Origin: Oscillospiraceae bacterium | GTDB taxonomy: Bacteria; Bacillota; Clostridia; Oscillospirales; CAG-272 | Length of the DNA stretch: 64,000 nt | Assembly: GCA_015064585.1 (NCBI GenBank) | Contig: SVRY01000006.1 | Coordinates: forward strand, 1-64,000 | Direction of reading: 5' to 3' | In this document: in pieces, positions 38,843-47,675 of the stretch | Numbering within the stretch: position 1 is the first letter of the stretch | Layout: each line of letters begins with the position of its first letter | The notes under the pieces: generated by a model | What the model was told of the DNA's origin: nothing | The model's database searches: none | What the model saw: the letters and a program-made list of their open reading frames with translations, nothing else | Translations under genes and position numbers: made by a program

Positions 38843-41722
38843 GTGAATCGCGAATTTGATGAACGTGATCCGGATAAAGAACCCGATGATCTGAATTTTG
38901 CAGAAGATGGATCCGAAAATGATAAAAATGAAAAAGAAAATGATGCCGAAGAAGAGCTCGGGTTTGAAATAACTGAGGTTGATGATGCGGAAATTGCACC
39001 GGTAATTGTTGATAATGATGCCAAAGAAGCTGAAGATTCCGCTTTGGATCAAGAACTGTTGGATGAACTTGTGATTGCAACACAACAGTCGGATAAGAAA
39101 AAACGAATCAAAAAGATTCTTTTGATCGTTGCAGCGGTATTGCTTGGCTTGGCATTGACGCTTGGTGGTGTAGGTGTTTTCTTGTTTTATCATTATTATA
39201 ACAAGATTGATTACCAAAAGCCGGAAGAGATTGATGCAAATGAGCGCGATATCAAACTTTTTGACAGCTTGACCGGGAGCAGATATACATTTACCATTGA
39301 CTTGATTGGATTGACCGATGAAGAAACTTTGTTGGTGGATATTTGGTATCTTTCCAATAAAGAATTGGTATTGGAAATCGGCAAAGATCCCGCAACGATG
39401 ACCGTTTTGGAAAAAGAAGCACTCAAAAAATTAATTCTGGAAGAATTGCGCAGATTACAGGTGCAGGTTGAGGTAAAACTGCCGGTAATTACTGTATACA
39501 ATACTGTGGATGGCAAGGAATATGCTATTGAGATATCGCGGGAATTATTACAAAACGCTTCGGACTATGCGGTAATACTGGAATATATCGCTTTGCATGG
39601 CGAGGAACAATTGCTGATTGCTTTTGAAGGTCAATTTAATACAATGACCGATGAACAAAAGACGGCATTGTACGCCAAGATTGCCGGTGAGATCCGTGAC
39701 AGACAGAAGATAAGATATCCGCTCAATTTGCAGGATGCGGTAAGCGGAAAACAATACGTGATGTATTTATATGAGGAAGAACTCAGCGAAGAACAGGCAA
39801 AACAGATCATGGCAATGACAGATGTACTGGTTTTGGATGATCTTTCTGTAGATCCTGCAGAGTTGGATGCTGAGGCGCGCTCTGCATTCATTGTAAAGAT
39901 TTTTGATAAGATTCAGGATGCGTCTATTGCTCGATATACGATTTTACTGCGCGATCCCGCTTCCGGAACGGTATATTCCTTTGTGCTTAAGCAAAACGAA
40001 CTGACAAATGTACAACTTGTGGAGATTGTAAAACAGATCCACCGCGGTATGCTGGATCTGCCCTTGTCCTCGGATCCCAATTTGTTGGATACCGAAGGTA
40101 AACAACAGGTTGTTCAGGATATATTGAAGGCAATCGAACTTCTGGAAAATCCTCCAAAGGTCTATCAGATTACAATTAAGGACCGTACAAGCGGGAAAAT
40201 GTATATTTTGTCGTTTGATGAAAATGAGGCGACTGATGATCAGTTAATTACGTTGCTTACCAAGATCAGTGAAGGGGCTGTAATACTGGTTCCTGTTTTG
40301 GGCGATCCCGCATTGATGAATGCGCAAGAAAAGAAGGCATTGATAGAAGAAACCGTCGCGGAGATCTTGAATCCTTCACGTGCGTTGTCTTTGATGGATC
40401 CCGCAACCAAGCAAACGTATACTTTGTATTTCAGAGATACCGATGTAAGTGCATCTCAGCTTAGTTATTTGGCAGCTCAGATGCAAACAGGAAAGCCTTT
40501 TGAGATAAATCTTTCTAAAGATCCTGCAAGCATGACTGCAAGTGAAAAGGCAGCTTTGTTGGAAGCGATTATAACAAAATTGCAGGCGCCTCCGGTGGTA
40601 GAGTATAAATTCCCTGTGCGTGACCCCGAAACCGGTACAGCGTATATTTTGGTGTTTACCAAAGATGAGATCGGTGATGAGTCTGTGTTTGGCTATTTGC
40701 TGGAACAGGCACAGAAGGGAACTGCGTTGGATGTGGCAGTTTCTATGGATCCTTCTAAAATGAGTGCGGAAGATCGCAAAGCATTGTTTGCGGCTGCCGT
40801 GGAAGCGATCAAAAATGTTGAAAACAATAATGAAGATCCCGAGTTACTGGAAAAACTGCTGGAACATCTAAACAGTATTGCGCAAAATCCCGTTCAGCAC
40901 ACCGAGAACATTTACAATGTACTGTTGGTTGGTACTGACGAACGCGAGAATTATACTGCGAAAAACTCGGATACCATGATTGTTGTGACGCTGAACTACA
41001 AAGATAAGACGATTACCCTGACTTCGCTGCTCAGAGATACTTGCGTAAAGTTCAAATATATGTCGGGTGGAAAAGAACGTGAAGTGGTTACACGTCTGAA
41101 CAGCGCATATGCAATTGGCGGTATCAAAACGCTTATTTCGGCGATTGAGTCAAATTACGGACTTAAGATCGATAACTATGTCAGTGTTAACTGGTTCTCT
41201 TTCCTGGATGTGTTTGAGGTGTTGGGCGGATTGGAGATCGATATTCCTCAGTCGGAAATTTCGAAGATCAATAAGGTAATTTCCTTACAAAGTCCCATTA
41301 CTATCGGTCATAACGGAAATGCGGATCTTATAATCAAGAGCGGTAAACAGATGCTGAATGCCAATCAAATCCTTGCGTATTGCCGTTACCGTGATACGCA
41401 GGCAGACTTTGCGCGTACGCAGCGTCAGCGCCAAGTGTTAAAACTGGTGTTTGAAAAATTTAAGGACAGTGACATCTTTACGATTAATGAGCTGTTGAAT
41501 AAGGTGCTTCCCTGCATTACCACCGACTTGACGGAAGGGAACTGCGCCGCACTGTTAAAGGATTTTTTGACGATCATCAATTGCAAGATGCAGGATCTTC
41601 GTTTGCCTGCATATCTGGAATACACGAGTAAAGACGGTATGCTTTGGCCTGATTGGGAAAAGACTTTGAAGAGAATGTACGGATTGGCGTACGGATCTCT
41701 TTGTCCCGAACAGTATAAATAA
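38843..41722 (+). CDS. LytR-CpsA-Psr (LCP) protein with seven tandem novel modules
   Basis: A 959-residue protein. A long acidic cytoplasmic N-terminus (1-84) and a TM helix (about 91-116) are followed by seven tandem modules of about 75 residues. The LCP domain runs from about 687: NIYNVLLVGTDEREN, NSDTMIVVTLN, LTSLLRDTCVKF, RLNSAYAIGG, and YCRYRDTQADFARTQRQRQVL, with the conserved Arg/Asp residues. LCP enzymes attach teichoic acids or other glycopolymers to peptidoglycan. The start is a GTG at 38843, seven bases after GAGG; GTG 38837 is too close. The stalk of repeats is unusual: most LCP proteins are 300-450 residues. Confidence 0.93.
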   Translation: MNREFDERDPDKEPDDLNFAEDGSENDKNEKENDAEEELGFEITEVDDAEIAPVIVDNDAKEAEDSALDQELLDELVIATQQSDKKKRIKKILLIVAAVLLGLALTLGGVGVFLFYHYYNKIDYQKPEEIDANERDIKLFDSLTGSRYTFTIDLIGLTDEETLLVDIWYLSNKELVLEIGKDPATMTVLEKEALKKLILEELRRLQVQVEVKLPVITVYNTVDGKEYAIEISRELLQNASDYAVILEYIALHGEEQLLIAFEGQFNTMTDEQKTALYAKIAGEIRDRQKIRYPLNLQDAVSGKQYVMYLYEEELSEEQAKQIMAMTDVLVLDDLSVDPAELDAEARSAFIVKIFDKIQDASIARYTILLRDPASGTVYSFVLKQNELTNVQLVEIVKQIHRGMLDLPLSSDPNLLDTEGKQQVVQDILKAIELLENPPKVYQITIKDRTSGKMYILSFDENEATDDQLITLLTKISEGAVILVPVLGDPALMNAQEKKALIEETVAEILNPSRALSLMDPATKQTYTLYFRDTDVSASQLSYLAAQMQTGKPFEINLSKDPASMTASEKAALLEAIITKLQAPPVVEYKFPVRDPETGTAYILVFTKDEIGDESVFGYLLEQAQKGTALDVAVSMDPSKMSAEDRKALFAAAVEAIKNVENNNEDPELLEKLLEHLNSIAQNPVQHTENIYNVLLVGTDERENYTAKNSDTMIVVTLNYKDKTITLTSLLRDTCVKFKYMSGGKEREVVTRLNSAYAIGGIKTLISAIESNYGLKIDNYVSVNWFSFLDVFEVLGGLEIDIPQSEISKINKVISLQSPITIGHNGNADLIIKSGKQMLNANQILAYCRYRDTQADFARTQRQRQVLKLVFEKFKDSDIFTINELLNKVLPCITTDLTEGNCAALLKDFLTIINCKMQDLRLPAYLEYTSKDGMLWPDWEKTLKRMYGLAYGSLCPEQYK
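39248..40825 (+). repeat. Seven tandem protein modules (coding repeats)
   Basis: Approximate module boundaries are 39248-39475, 39476-39706, 39707-39928, 39929-40156, 40157-40378, 40379-40594 and 40595-40825. Shared pattern: D-x-x-[ST]-G-x-x-Y near the start, then a helix containing L-[ST]-x-x-Q, then [SG]-x-D-P-x-x-M-[TS]-x-x-E-[KR], then a closing helix. Modules 1 and 4-7 are clearest; 2 and 3 are diverged. DNA identity between modules is low, so the duplications are old. Confidence 0.8.
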
Positions 41723-41741
41723 GTCTGTAAATAATATTTTA

Positions 41742-41779
41742 GGGAGTTGGCTGTAAAGTCAACTCCCGCGACTTTTTTT
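41742..41779 (+). terminator. Terminator after the LCP gene
   Basis: GGGAGTTG pairs with CAACTCCC around a ten-base loop; TTTTTTT follows. Confidence 0.75.
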
Positions 41780-41799
41780 GAAAAAAATAGAAAAGGTAC

Positions 41800-41828
41800 T
41801 TGACAAAGCGTCTTTTGTGTGATATTAT
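41800..41828 (+). promoter_or_regulatory. Promoter for the tRNA cluster
   Basis: TTGACA at 41800-41805 and TATTAT at 41823-41828 with a 17-base spacer. Confidence 0.8.
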
Positions 41829-41856
41829 ACTTTAGGTTTCCGTAGGATGCTTATAT

Positions 41857-41930
<74 letters not shown>

Positions 41931-41933
41931 AAT

Positions 41934-42010
41934 GTGCCCTTAGCTCAGTCGGATAGAGCAACTGCCTTCTAAGCAGTAGGTCGGGGGTTCGAATCCCTCA
42001 GGGCACGCCA
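41934..42010 (+). tRNA. tRNA-Arg (anticodon TCT)
   Basis: The acceptor arms GTGCCCT / AGGGCAC, the anticodon loop CTTCTAA with TCT and the T-arm GGGGGTTCGAATCCCTC are present. CCA is encoded. It starts three bases after the glycine tRNA. Confidence 0.96.
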
Positions 42011-42018
42011 TATAATAC

Positions 42019-42096
42019 GGTGGAATTAGCTCAGTTGGTTAGAGCGCCAGGTTGTGGCCCTGGAGGTCGTGGGTTCAACTCCCATATTTCACCCCA
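42019..42096 (+). tRNA. tRNA-His (anticodon GTG)
   Basis: The acceptor arms GTGGAAT / ATTTCAC carry an extra encoded 5' G (42019) opposite C73, the histidine identity feature. The anticodon loop TTGTGGC gives GTG, and CCA is encoded. Confidence 0.95.
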
Positions 42097-42100
42097 GATT

Positions 42101-42130
42101 AAAAAGATCGCCGGATGGCGGTCTTTTTGC
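42101..42130 (+). terminator. Terminator after the tRNA cluster
   Basis: AAAAAGATCGCC pairs with GGCGGTCTTTTT around a four-base loop. Confidence 0.8.
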
Positions 42131-42210
42131 TTTTGGGGGACTTGATTTTTGTTCCTGTGTATGATATTCTATATAGTAGAAACAGAAACAAACGGGAGGT
42201 ATTGATTATT

Positions 42211-42459
42211 ATGGGTAGAGTGCTCTATTTTGTTTTAGGAATAAAGAAATTCATGGGTCCTGCTCTTCTTTTGATCGCGGGATTGATGATTGCGTTTTGT
42301 GTTGTAATGTTCTTTGTGGGTCTTGCACAGAAGGCAAAGCGCCGCAATGACGGATTGGCACAAAAGTCCAAGTTGCTTGAAATGTACGCCGCTGAAGAAA
42401 AAGAACGGGAAGAGCAAGAAAAATTGAAAGAATCCCAAAAGAAGCAGTCGGAAGAATGA
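42211..42459 (+). CDS. Small membrane protein with charged helical tail, unknown
   Basis: An 82-residue protein. Residues 1-45 hold one or two hydrophobic segments (MGPALLLIAGLMIAFCVVMFF), and the tail is a Lys/Glu helix (AAEEKEREEQEKLKESQKKQ). I do not recognise a family. GGGAGG lies 11 bases before the ATG, longer than usual spacing. In-frame ATGs further upstream overlap the tRNA terminator. It is followed by its own terminator, then spoIVA. Confidence 0.6.
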   Translation: MGRVLYFVLGIKKFMGPALLLIAGLMIAFCVVMFFVGLAQKAKRRNDGLAQKSKLLEMYAAEEKEREEQEKLKESQKKQSEE

Positions 42460-42464
42460 TCGAT

Positions 42465-42497
42465 GCGGGAGCCGTAAATGCGGTTTCCGCTTTTGTT
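42465..42497 (+). terminator. Terminator upstream of spoIVA
   Basis: GCGGGAGCCG pairs with CGGTTTCCGC (two G-T pairs) and TTTTGTTTT follows. Confidence 0.65.
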
Positions 42498-42559
42498 TTG
42501 CATAAAACGCGCTAAAACCGCATAGCTTTATACAAAAGTAATGTGCGGAGGTTGACGCA

Positions 42560-44038
42560 ATGGCGGACACAAGCATTTATCAAGATATTGCAAAGCGTAC
42601 GGGCGGAGATATTTATGTGGGAGTGGTTGGTCCTGTGAGAACAGGAAAATCCACACTGATCAAAAAGTTTATGGAGGGGCTGGTGCTGCCGGGGATTGCC
42701 GATGAATATGACCGCAAGCGGGCAAGGGATGAACTGCCGCAAAGTGCAGGCGGAAAGACAGTGATGACAACGGAGCCGAAATTTATTCCCGATGAGGCGG
42801 TGGCATTGACGCTGGACGATATGTCGGGGGTGAGGGTGCGTCTCATTGATTGCGTCGGATATGTTGTTCCCGATGCGCTGGGGCAAACCGAGAACGGTGA
42901 GCCGCGAATGGTGCACACCCCTTGGGATCAAGAACCCATTCCCTTTGTGGAAGCGGCAGAGATCGGTACGCGAAAGGTTATTACCGATCATGCTACTATC
43001 GGGTTGTTGGTTACCTGTGACGGCAGCATTTGCGAGATCCCAAGACACTCCTATGAAGAAGCGGAAGCGAGGGTGGCAAATGAATTAAAAGGATTGGGAA
43101 AACCGTTTGCCATTGTTTTGAATTCAGCACATCCCAATGCACCGGAAAGTATTGCGCTGGCAATGGAACTGGAAGAAAAATACGGCGCGCCTGTGGCGCT
43201 TGTCAACTGCACCGAACTCAATGGAGAGGATATACGTCACATATTGGGTATGATCCTATTGGAATTCCCTGTAAAAGAACTCAAGGTGGAACTGCCTGCT
43301 TTTACCTTGGCGTTGGAGGAAGATCATTGGTTGATGCAAAGCTTGCATGAAAGTATGATCAAATGCGCTTCGGAAATACATAAAATGGGGCAGGTTACGC
43401 ATGCGGTGGCGATGATGGGAGAGAATGATAGCGTAGGCAGTGTCAGACTGAAAACTTTGGATATGGGCAGCGGTATTTGCCGAGCGGAAATTCAGCCGAT
43501 TGCCGGATTGTATTACAGAGTGCTCAGTGAACTGACCGGTTTGCGCATTGACAGCGAAGAACAGCTGGTGTCCATGATGCGGGAATTGGCAAAGATCAAA
43601 GAAAAATACGATAGAGTGGATGAGGCACTGAAAAGCGTTGAAGAAAGAGGTTACGGTATTGTGATGCCTGATGTATCAGAGCTTCGGCTGGAGGACCCGA
43701 AAATTATGAAACAACCGGGAGGCTATGGCGTAAAATTGCGTGCTTCTGCTCCGTCTGTGCATATGATCAAAGCGGATATCGAGACAGAACTCAATCCCAT
43801 TGTGGGCAGTGAACAGCAATCGGAGGAATTGATTCGGTATTTGATGCGGGAATTTGAAAACGATCCCGCAAAGATATGGCAGACTAACATGTTTGGCACA
43901 ACACTATATGAATTGGTTAGTGAAGGTTTGCATTCCAAACTGCAAAATATGCCTGAGGACGCCAGAATAAAACTATCTGAAACACTCTCGCGTATCATAA
44001 ATGAGGGAACAAACGGGCTGGTATGCATTTTACTTTGA
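42560..44038 (+). CDS. spoIVA: Stage IV sporulation protein A
   Basis: A 492-residue ATPase that polymerises on the forespore surface as the base of the spore coat. The N-terminal domain has the Walker A GPVRTGKST (about residues 24-32), then KTVMTTEPKFIPDEAV, VRLIDCVGYVVPDA and TDHATIGLLVTCDGSI. The C-terminal localisation part ends TLSRIINEGTNGLVCILL, typical of SpoIVA. GGAGGTTGACGC lies before the ATG. A sigma-E promoter would be expected; ATA (near 42503) and CATAGCTT (near 42522) fit only loosely. Confidence 0.97.
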   Translation: MADTSIYQDIAKRTGGDIYVGVVGPVRTGKSTLIKKFMEGLVLPGIADEYDRKRARDELPQSAGGKTVMTTEPKFIPDEAVALTLDDMSGVRVRLIDCVGYVVPDALGQTENGEPRMVHTPWDQEPIPFVEAAEIGTRKVITDHATIGLLVTCDGSICEIPRHSYEEAEARVANELKGLGKPFAIVLNSAHPNAPESIALAMELEEKYGAPVALVNCTELNGEDIRHILGMILLEFPVKELKVELPAFTLALEEDHWLMQSLHESMIKCASEIHKMGQVTHAVAMMGENDSVGSVRLKTLDMGSGICRAEIQPIAGLYYRVLSELTGLRIDSEEQLVSMMRELAKIKEKYDRVDEALKSVEERGYGIVMPDVSELRLEDPKIMKQPGGYGVKLRASAPSVHMIKADIETELNPIVGSEQQSEELIRYLMREFENDPAKIWQTNMFGTTLYELVSEGLHSKLQNMPEDARIKLSETLSRIINEGTNGLVCILL

Positions 44039-44043
44039 AGTGT

Positions 44044-44310
44044 ATGCGGCTTTCCGATCTGCGCTGCCGCGAGGTGATATGTCTTGCAGACGGCAGGCGC
44101 CTAGGGTACATCAGTGACTTGGAGATCGATCTATCCTGCGGTAAGATTATCGCCTTGATTCTGCCGGGCCCCGGAAGATTGAAAGGACTGCTTTCAAACG
44201 GCGAATTCAGGGTGCCTTGGCAGGAGATTGCCAGCATTGGAGCTGATTTGATCCTGGTTAACCGATGCGAAGAGTTGTGCACAGATCGTAAAAGAGAAAA
44301 ACGAAGCTGA
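44044..44310 (+). CDS. YlmC/YmxH family PRC-barrel sporulation protein
   Basis: An 88-residue protein starting MRLSDLRCREVICLADGRRLGYISDLEI. A PRC-barrel pattern follows (CGKIIALILPGPGRLKG, then FRVPWQEIASIGADLILVN). The family is linked to sporulation in Firmicutes; its precise role is unclear. I prefer the ATG at 44044 because it matches the family N-terminus. An ATG at 44023 would overlap spoIVA by 16 bases and add seven residues. Confidence 0.85.
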   Translation: MRLSDLRCREVICLADGRRLGYISDLEIDLSCGKIIALILPGPGRLKGLLSNGEFRVPWQEIASIGADLILVNRCEELCTDRKREKRS

Positions 44311-44350
44311 ATTTGTAATTGTAAATAAATTGTAAATTTATAAAAATGTC

Positions 44351-44379
44351 TTGCTTTTTGCCAAGATGTGTGCTAGAAT
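44351..44379 (+). promoter_or_regulatory. Promoter for rpsB-tsf
   Basis: TTGCTT at 44351-44356 and TAGAAT at 44374-44379 with a 17-base spacer. Confidence 0.65.
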
Positions 44380-44390
44380 AGTTCGAAATT

Positions 44391-44438
44391 CACACACGGG
44401 AAGCACTTTCGGTGCCTATGGCGTATGCCCCGTGGTGG
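44391..44438 (+). promoter_or_regulatory. Structured rpsB leader
   Basis: An outer stem CACACGGG / CCCGTGGTG encloses two small hairpins, GCAC/GTGC and GGC/GCC. This gives a three-way junction 25 bases before the rpsB start. It fits an S2-type autoregulatory leader, which is inference. Confidence 0.5.
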
Positions 44439-44462
44439 AAAAACCGAAGGAGGACATGAAAC

Positions 44463-45197
44463 ATGTCGATTATTTCTATTAAACAACTGCTTGAAGCAGG
44501 CGTCCATTTCGGACATCACACCAGAAGATGGAATCCCAAGATGGCTGAGTACATCTTCACCGAACGTAACGGTATCTACATCATTGACCTGCAGAAGACC
44601 GTTAAGAAGTTTGACGAAGCTTACATGTTTGTTCGTGAACTTTCTCAGAACGGCGGCAGCATTCTGTTTGTTGGTACCAAGAAGCAGGCTGCTGAAGCTA
44701 TTAAGGAAGAGGCTGAAAGAGCCGGTCAGTACTATGTAAACGTACGTTGGCCCGGCGGTATGCTGACCAACTTCAAGACCATCAAGCGCTCCATCAACCG
44801 TTTGAACACTCTGGAAAAGATGCAGGCTGACGGTACCTTTGATCTGCTTCCCAAGAAAGAAGTTGCTGCTCTGGTTAAGGAAATGAACAACCTTGAAAAG
44901 AGCTATGGCGGTATCAAGACCATGAACACACTGCCTTCTGCAGTATTCATTGTTGACCCCCGCAAAGAACACAATGCTGTTCTGGAAGCAAAGAAGCTGG
45001 GCATTCCGGTTGTTGCTATCGTTGACACCAACTGCGATCCTGATGATGCTGACTATGTAATTCCCGGTAACGATGACGCTATCCGCGCTATCAAGCTGAT
45101 CTCCGCATCTCTGGCTGACGCAGTGATCGAAGGCAGACAGGGTGAGCAGACCGAGGCAGAAGCTACTGAAGCTCCCGCTACCGAAACTGCTGAATAA
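44463..45197 (+). CDS. rpsB: 30S ribosomal protein S2
   Basis: A 244-residue S2. It begins [27 protein letters not shown] and has [37 protein letters not shown] and [28 protein letters not shown]. The acidic Glu/Ala/Thr tail is common in the family. AAGGAGGACATGAAAC precedes the ATG. It forms the usual pair with tsf, 35 bases downstream. Confidence 0.98.
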   Translation: MSIISIKQLLEAGVHFGHHTRRWNPKMAEYIFTERNGIYIIDLQKTVKKFDEAYMFVRELSQNGGSILFVGTKKQAAEAIKEEAERAGQYYVNVRWPGGMLTNFKTIKRSINRLNTLEKMQADGTFDLLPKKEVAALVKEMNNLEKSYGGIKTMNTLPSAVFIVDPRKEHNAVLEAKKLGIPVVAIVDTNCDPDDADYVIPGNDDAIRAIKLISASLADAVIEGRQGEQTEAEATEAPATETAE

Positions 45198-45232
45198 TTA
45201 TTGTATTCTCAAAATACAGGAGGAAAACCAAA

Positions 45233-46168
45233 ATGGCTCAAATTAAAGCTCAAGACGTTGCTGCTCTGCGTGCTAAGACCGGTCTTGGTATGATGGACTG
45301 CAAAAAGGCACTGGTAGAAGCAGAAGGCGATATGGAACAGGCTATTAAGATCCTGCGTGAAAAGGGTCTGGCTACTGCTGCTAAGAAGGAAAGCCGTATT
45401 GCGGCTGAGGGTATTGTTGACATCATGACCGAAGGCGATGTTACCGCTATGATCGAAGTCAACACCGAAACCGACTTTGTTGCAAAGAACGCAAGTTTCC
45501 GTGAATTTGTTAAGAGTGTTCTCTCCACCATCATTGCCGGCAAGCCCTGCTGCCTGGAATCCTTGATGGAGATGACCTGTGCCGGTACTGAAATGACCGT
45601 ATCTCAGGCTCTGGTTGAAAAGATCGCTCAGATCGGCGAAAAAATCAGCATTCGCCGTTTCACCGTTGTAGAAGGAACCGTTTCCACCTATATCCATGGT
45701 GCAGGCCAGACCGGTGTTATCGTTAAGTTTGAAGCTGAAGATGCTGCTAAGGCAAATGAAGGCTTTGCTGAAGTTACTAAGAATATCGCTCTGCAGATCG
45801 CTGCAGGTACTCCTCCCACCTATGTGGCAAAGGAAGATGTTCCTCAGAACGTAATCGATGAGGAAATGGCTATTCAGGTTGCAGCTGCTAAGAACGATCC
45901 TAAGTTGGCAAGCAAACCTGAAAACGTGCTGAAGAACATTGTTGCCGGTAAGCTTGGCAAACTGTTCTATGAAAAGGCATGTCTGCTGGAGCAGGCATAC
46001 GTTAAGGAAGACTCCTTGACCGTAGGTAAGTATCTGGCACAGGCATCCAAGGAACTCGGAGGCAATGTAAAGGTTGTTTCCTTTGTGCTCTTTGAAAAGG
46101 GCGAAGGTCTTCAGAAGAGAGAAGAAAACTTTGCAGACGAAATTTCCAAGATGGTAAATAAGGGCTGA
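45233..46168 (+). CDS. tsf: Elongation factor Ts
   Basis: A 311-residue nucleotide-exchange factor for EF-Tu. The signature AAIKALRAKTGLGMMDCKKAL-type start reads DVAALRAKTGLGMMDCKKAL. EVNTETDFVAKNASF follows, and the core has repeated halves. It is co-transcribed with rpsB; GGAGGAAAACCAAA lies upstream and a terminator downstream at 46194. Confidence 0.98.
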   Translation: MAQIKAQDVAALRAKTGLGMMDCKKALVEAEGDMEQAIKILREKGLATAAKKESRIAAEGIVDIMTEGDVTAMIEVNTETDFVAKNASFREFVKSVLSTIIAGKPCCLESLMEMTCAGTEMTVSQALVEKIAQIGEKISIRRFTVVEGTVSTYIHGAGQTGVIVKFEAEDAAKANEGFAEVTKNIALQIAAGTPPTYVAKEDVPQNVIDEEMAIQVAAAKNDPKLASKPENVLKNIVAGKLGKLFYEKACLLEQAYVKEDSLTVGKYLAQASKELGGNVKVVSFVLFEKGEGLQKREENFADEISKMVNKG

Positions 46169-46193
46169 TTTTAGTTTCTAAGATCCAGGAATC

Positions 46194-46227
46194 AAAACGG
46201 ATGACAGAATAACTGTCATCCGTTTTT
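46194..46227 (+). terminator. Terminator after tsf
   Basis: AAAACGGATGACAG pairs with CTGTCATCCGTTTT around a five-base loop; a T-run follows. Confidence 0.85.
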
Positions 46228-46285
46228 CAAGTTACGATAGTTTATTCAAAAAAACGAAAAAATTTTATAAATTTGCAAAATGCTG

Positions 46286-46314
46286 TTTACAAAATGAAGA
46301 AAATACGCTACAAT
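46286..46314 (+). promoter_or_regulatory. Promoter for pyrH-frr and downstream genes
   Basis: TTTACA at 46286-46291 and TACAAT at 46309-46314 with a 17-base spacer. Confidence 0.75.
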
Positions 46315-46368
46315 AAAAAAGAGCATACAATTAGAAGACTATATAGGTAAATGAAGGAGGAAAACTCC

Positions 46369-47082
46369 ATGGCGGAAGTGAAATACAAGAGAATTCTTTT
46401 GAAACTATCCGGTGAAGCAATGAAAGGGGAAGCCCCAAAAGGGCTTTACGATTATGCAGTGCTTGACAAGATATGTGATGTGATTTCCAAGCTGACTGCA
46501 AGCGGTGTCCAGGTAGCTATCGTTGTAGGTGCCGGCAATATTTGGCGCGGCGGCAGATCAGATAAGAAGATGGACCGCACCAGAGCGGATCATATGGGCA
46601 TGTTGGGTACTACAATCAATGCGCTTTGCTTGAAAGACTGTTTGGAACATGTGGGCGTGGATGCTCGTGTGATGACAGCGGTGGAAATGCGAACCTTTGC
46701 AGAGCCTTACGTTAAAGACGATGCCGTTCGTTATTTGAATGAAGGCAAGGTAGTTATTTTCGGATGTGGAACGGGTAGCCCTTATTTTTCCACTGATACA
46801 GCGGCAGTACTTCGTGCGGCAGAGATTGGCGCAGACGCGGTTCTCTTTGCCAAAAATGTAGACGGTGTATACACTGCAGATCCCAAAGAAGATCCTGCTG
46901 CACAGAAGTTGGATGAAATTTCATATATTGACATTTTGAAAAATGGTATGAAAGTTATGGATCTGACAGCGGCATCTTTTAGTATGGACAATCATTTGAC
47001 TATACTGGTATTCGGTCTCGATGATCCGGAAAACATAATTCGCGTTGCAAATGGCGAAGCGATAGGAACGATTGTAAAATAA
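46369..47082 (+). CDS. pyrH: UMP kinase
   Basis: A 237-residue amino-acid-kinase-fold enzyme converting UMP to UDP. It has KRILLKLSGEAMKGE, IVVGAGNIWRGGRSDKKMDRTRADHMGMLGTTINALCL, VVIFGCGTGSPYFSTDTAAVLRAAEIGAD and FAKNVDGVYTADP. GAAGGAGG lies eight bases before the ATG at 46369; an ATG 18 bases earlier overlaps the ribosome binding site. Confidence 0.97.
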   Translation: MAEVKYKRILLKLSGEAMKGEAPKGLYDYAVLDKICDVISKLTASGVQVAIVVGAGNIWRGGRSDKKMDRTRADHMGMLGTTINALCLKDCLEHVGVDARVMTAVEMRTFAEPYVKDDAVRYLNEGKVVIFGCGTGSPYFSTDTAAVLRAAEIGADAVLFAKNVDGVYTADPKEDPAAQKLDEISYIDILKNGMKVMDLTAASFSMDNHLTILVFGLDDPENIIRVANGEAIGTIVK

Positions 47083-47097
47083 TTGGAGGATATAAAT

Positions 47098-47652
47098 ATG
47101 AAACTTGATGTAAAACCTTATGAAGAAAAAATGAAAAAGAGCATTACCTCTTTGGAAAATGAAATGGATTTGGTAAGAGCCGGCAGAGCAAACCCCGGTA
47201 TTCTGGCACCGGTTATGGTGGAATATTATGGCGCACCCACCCAAATCAATCAAGTAGCTGAAGTTAAGGTGACTGACGCGCGTACTATTACCATTACCCC
47301 TTGGGAGTCTAGTTTGTTGCGCGGTATCGAAAAGGCTATTTTGGTGGCTGACATCGGTATCAATCCTCAGAATGACGGTAAATCTATCCGTTTGTCGTTC
47401 CCTCAGCCTACTGAAGAACGCAGAAAAGAACTTTGTAAGCAGGTAGCCAAGATGGGCGAAGATACAAAGGTTATGATTCGTAATATCCGCCGTGACGCCA
47501 ACGACAAGGCAAAGGATATGAAAAAGAAGAGCGAAATGACCGAAGATGAACAGAAGCAGTCTGAAAAGTCTGTTCAAGATCTGACCGATAAGTACATTAA
47601 GCTGGTGGATTCGGTAGTGGATAAAAAATCTAAGGAAATCATGGTCATTTGA
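47098..47652 (+). CDS. frr: Ribosome recycling factor
   Basis: A 184-residue RRF. It has MKKSITSLENEMDLVRAGRANPGIL, the core VEYYGAPTQINQVAEVKVTDARTITI, and the C-terminal RRDANDKAKDMKKKSEMTEDEQKQ. Together with EF-G it splits the post-termination ribosome. The start at 47098 has GGAGG eight bases upstream; it follows pyrH by 15 bases. Confidence 0.97.
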   Translation: MKLDVKPYEEKMKKSITSLENEMDLVRAGRANPGILAPVMVEYYGAPTQINQVAEVKVTDARTITITPWESSLLRGIEKAILVADIGINPQNDGKSIRLSFPQPTEERRKELCKQVAKMGEDTKVMIRNIRRDANDKAKDMKKKSEMTEDEQKQSEKSVQDLTDKYIKLVDSVVDKKSKEIMVI

Positions 47653-47675
47653 TCGGATTTTCGGGATAAATAAAA

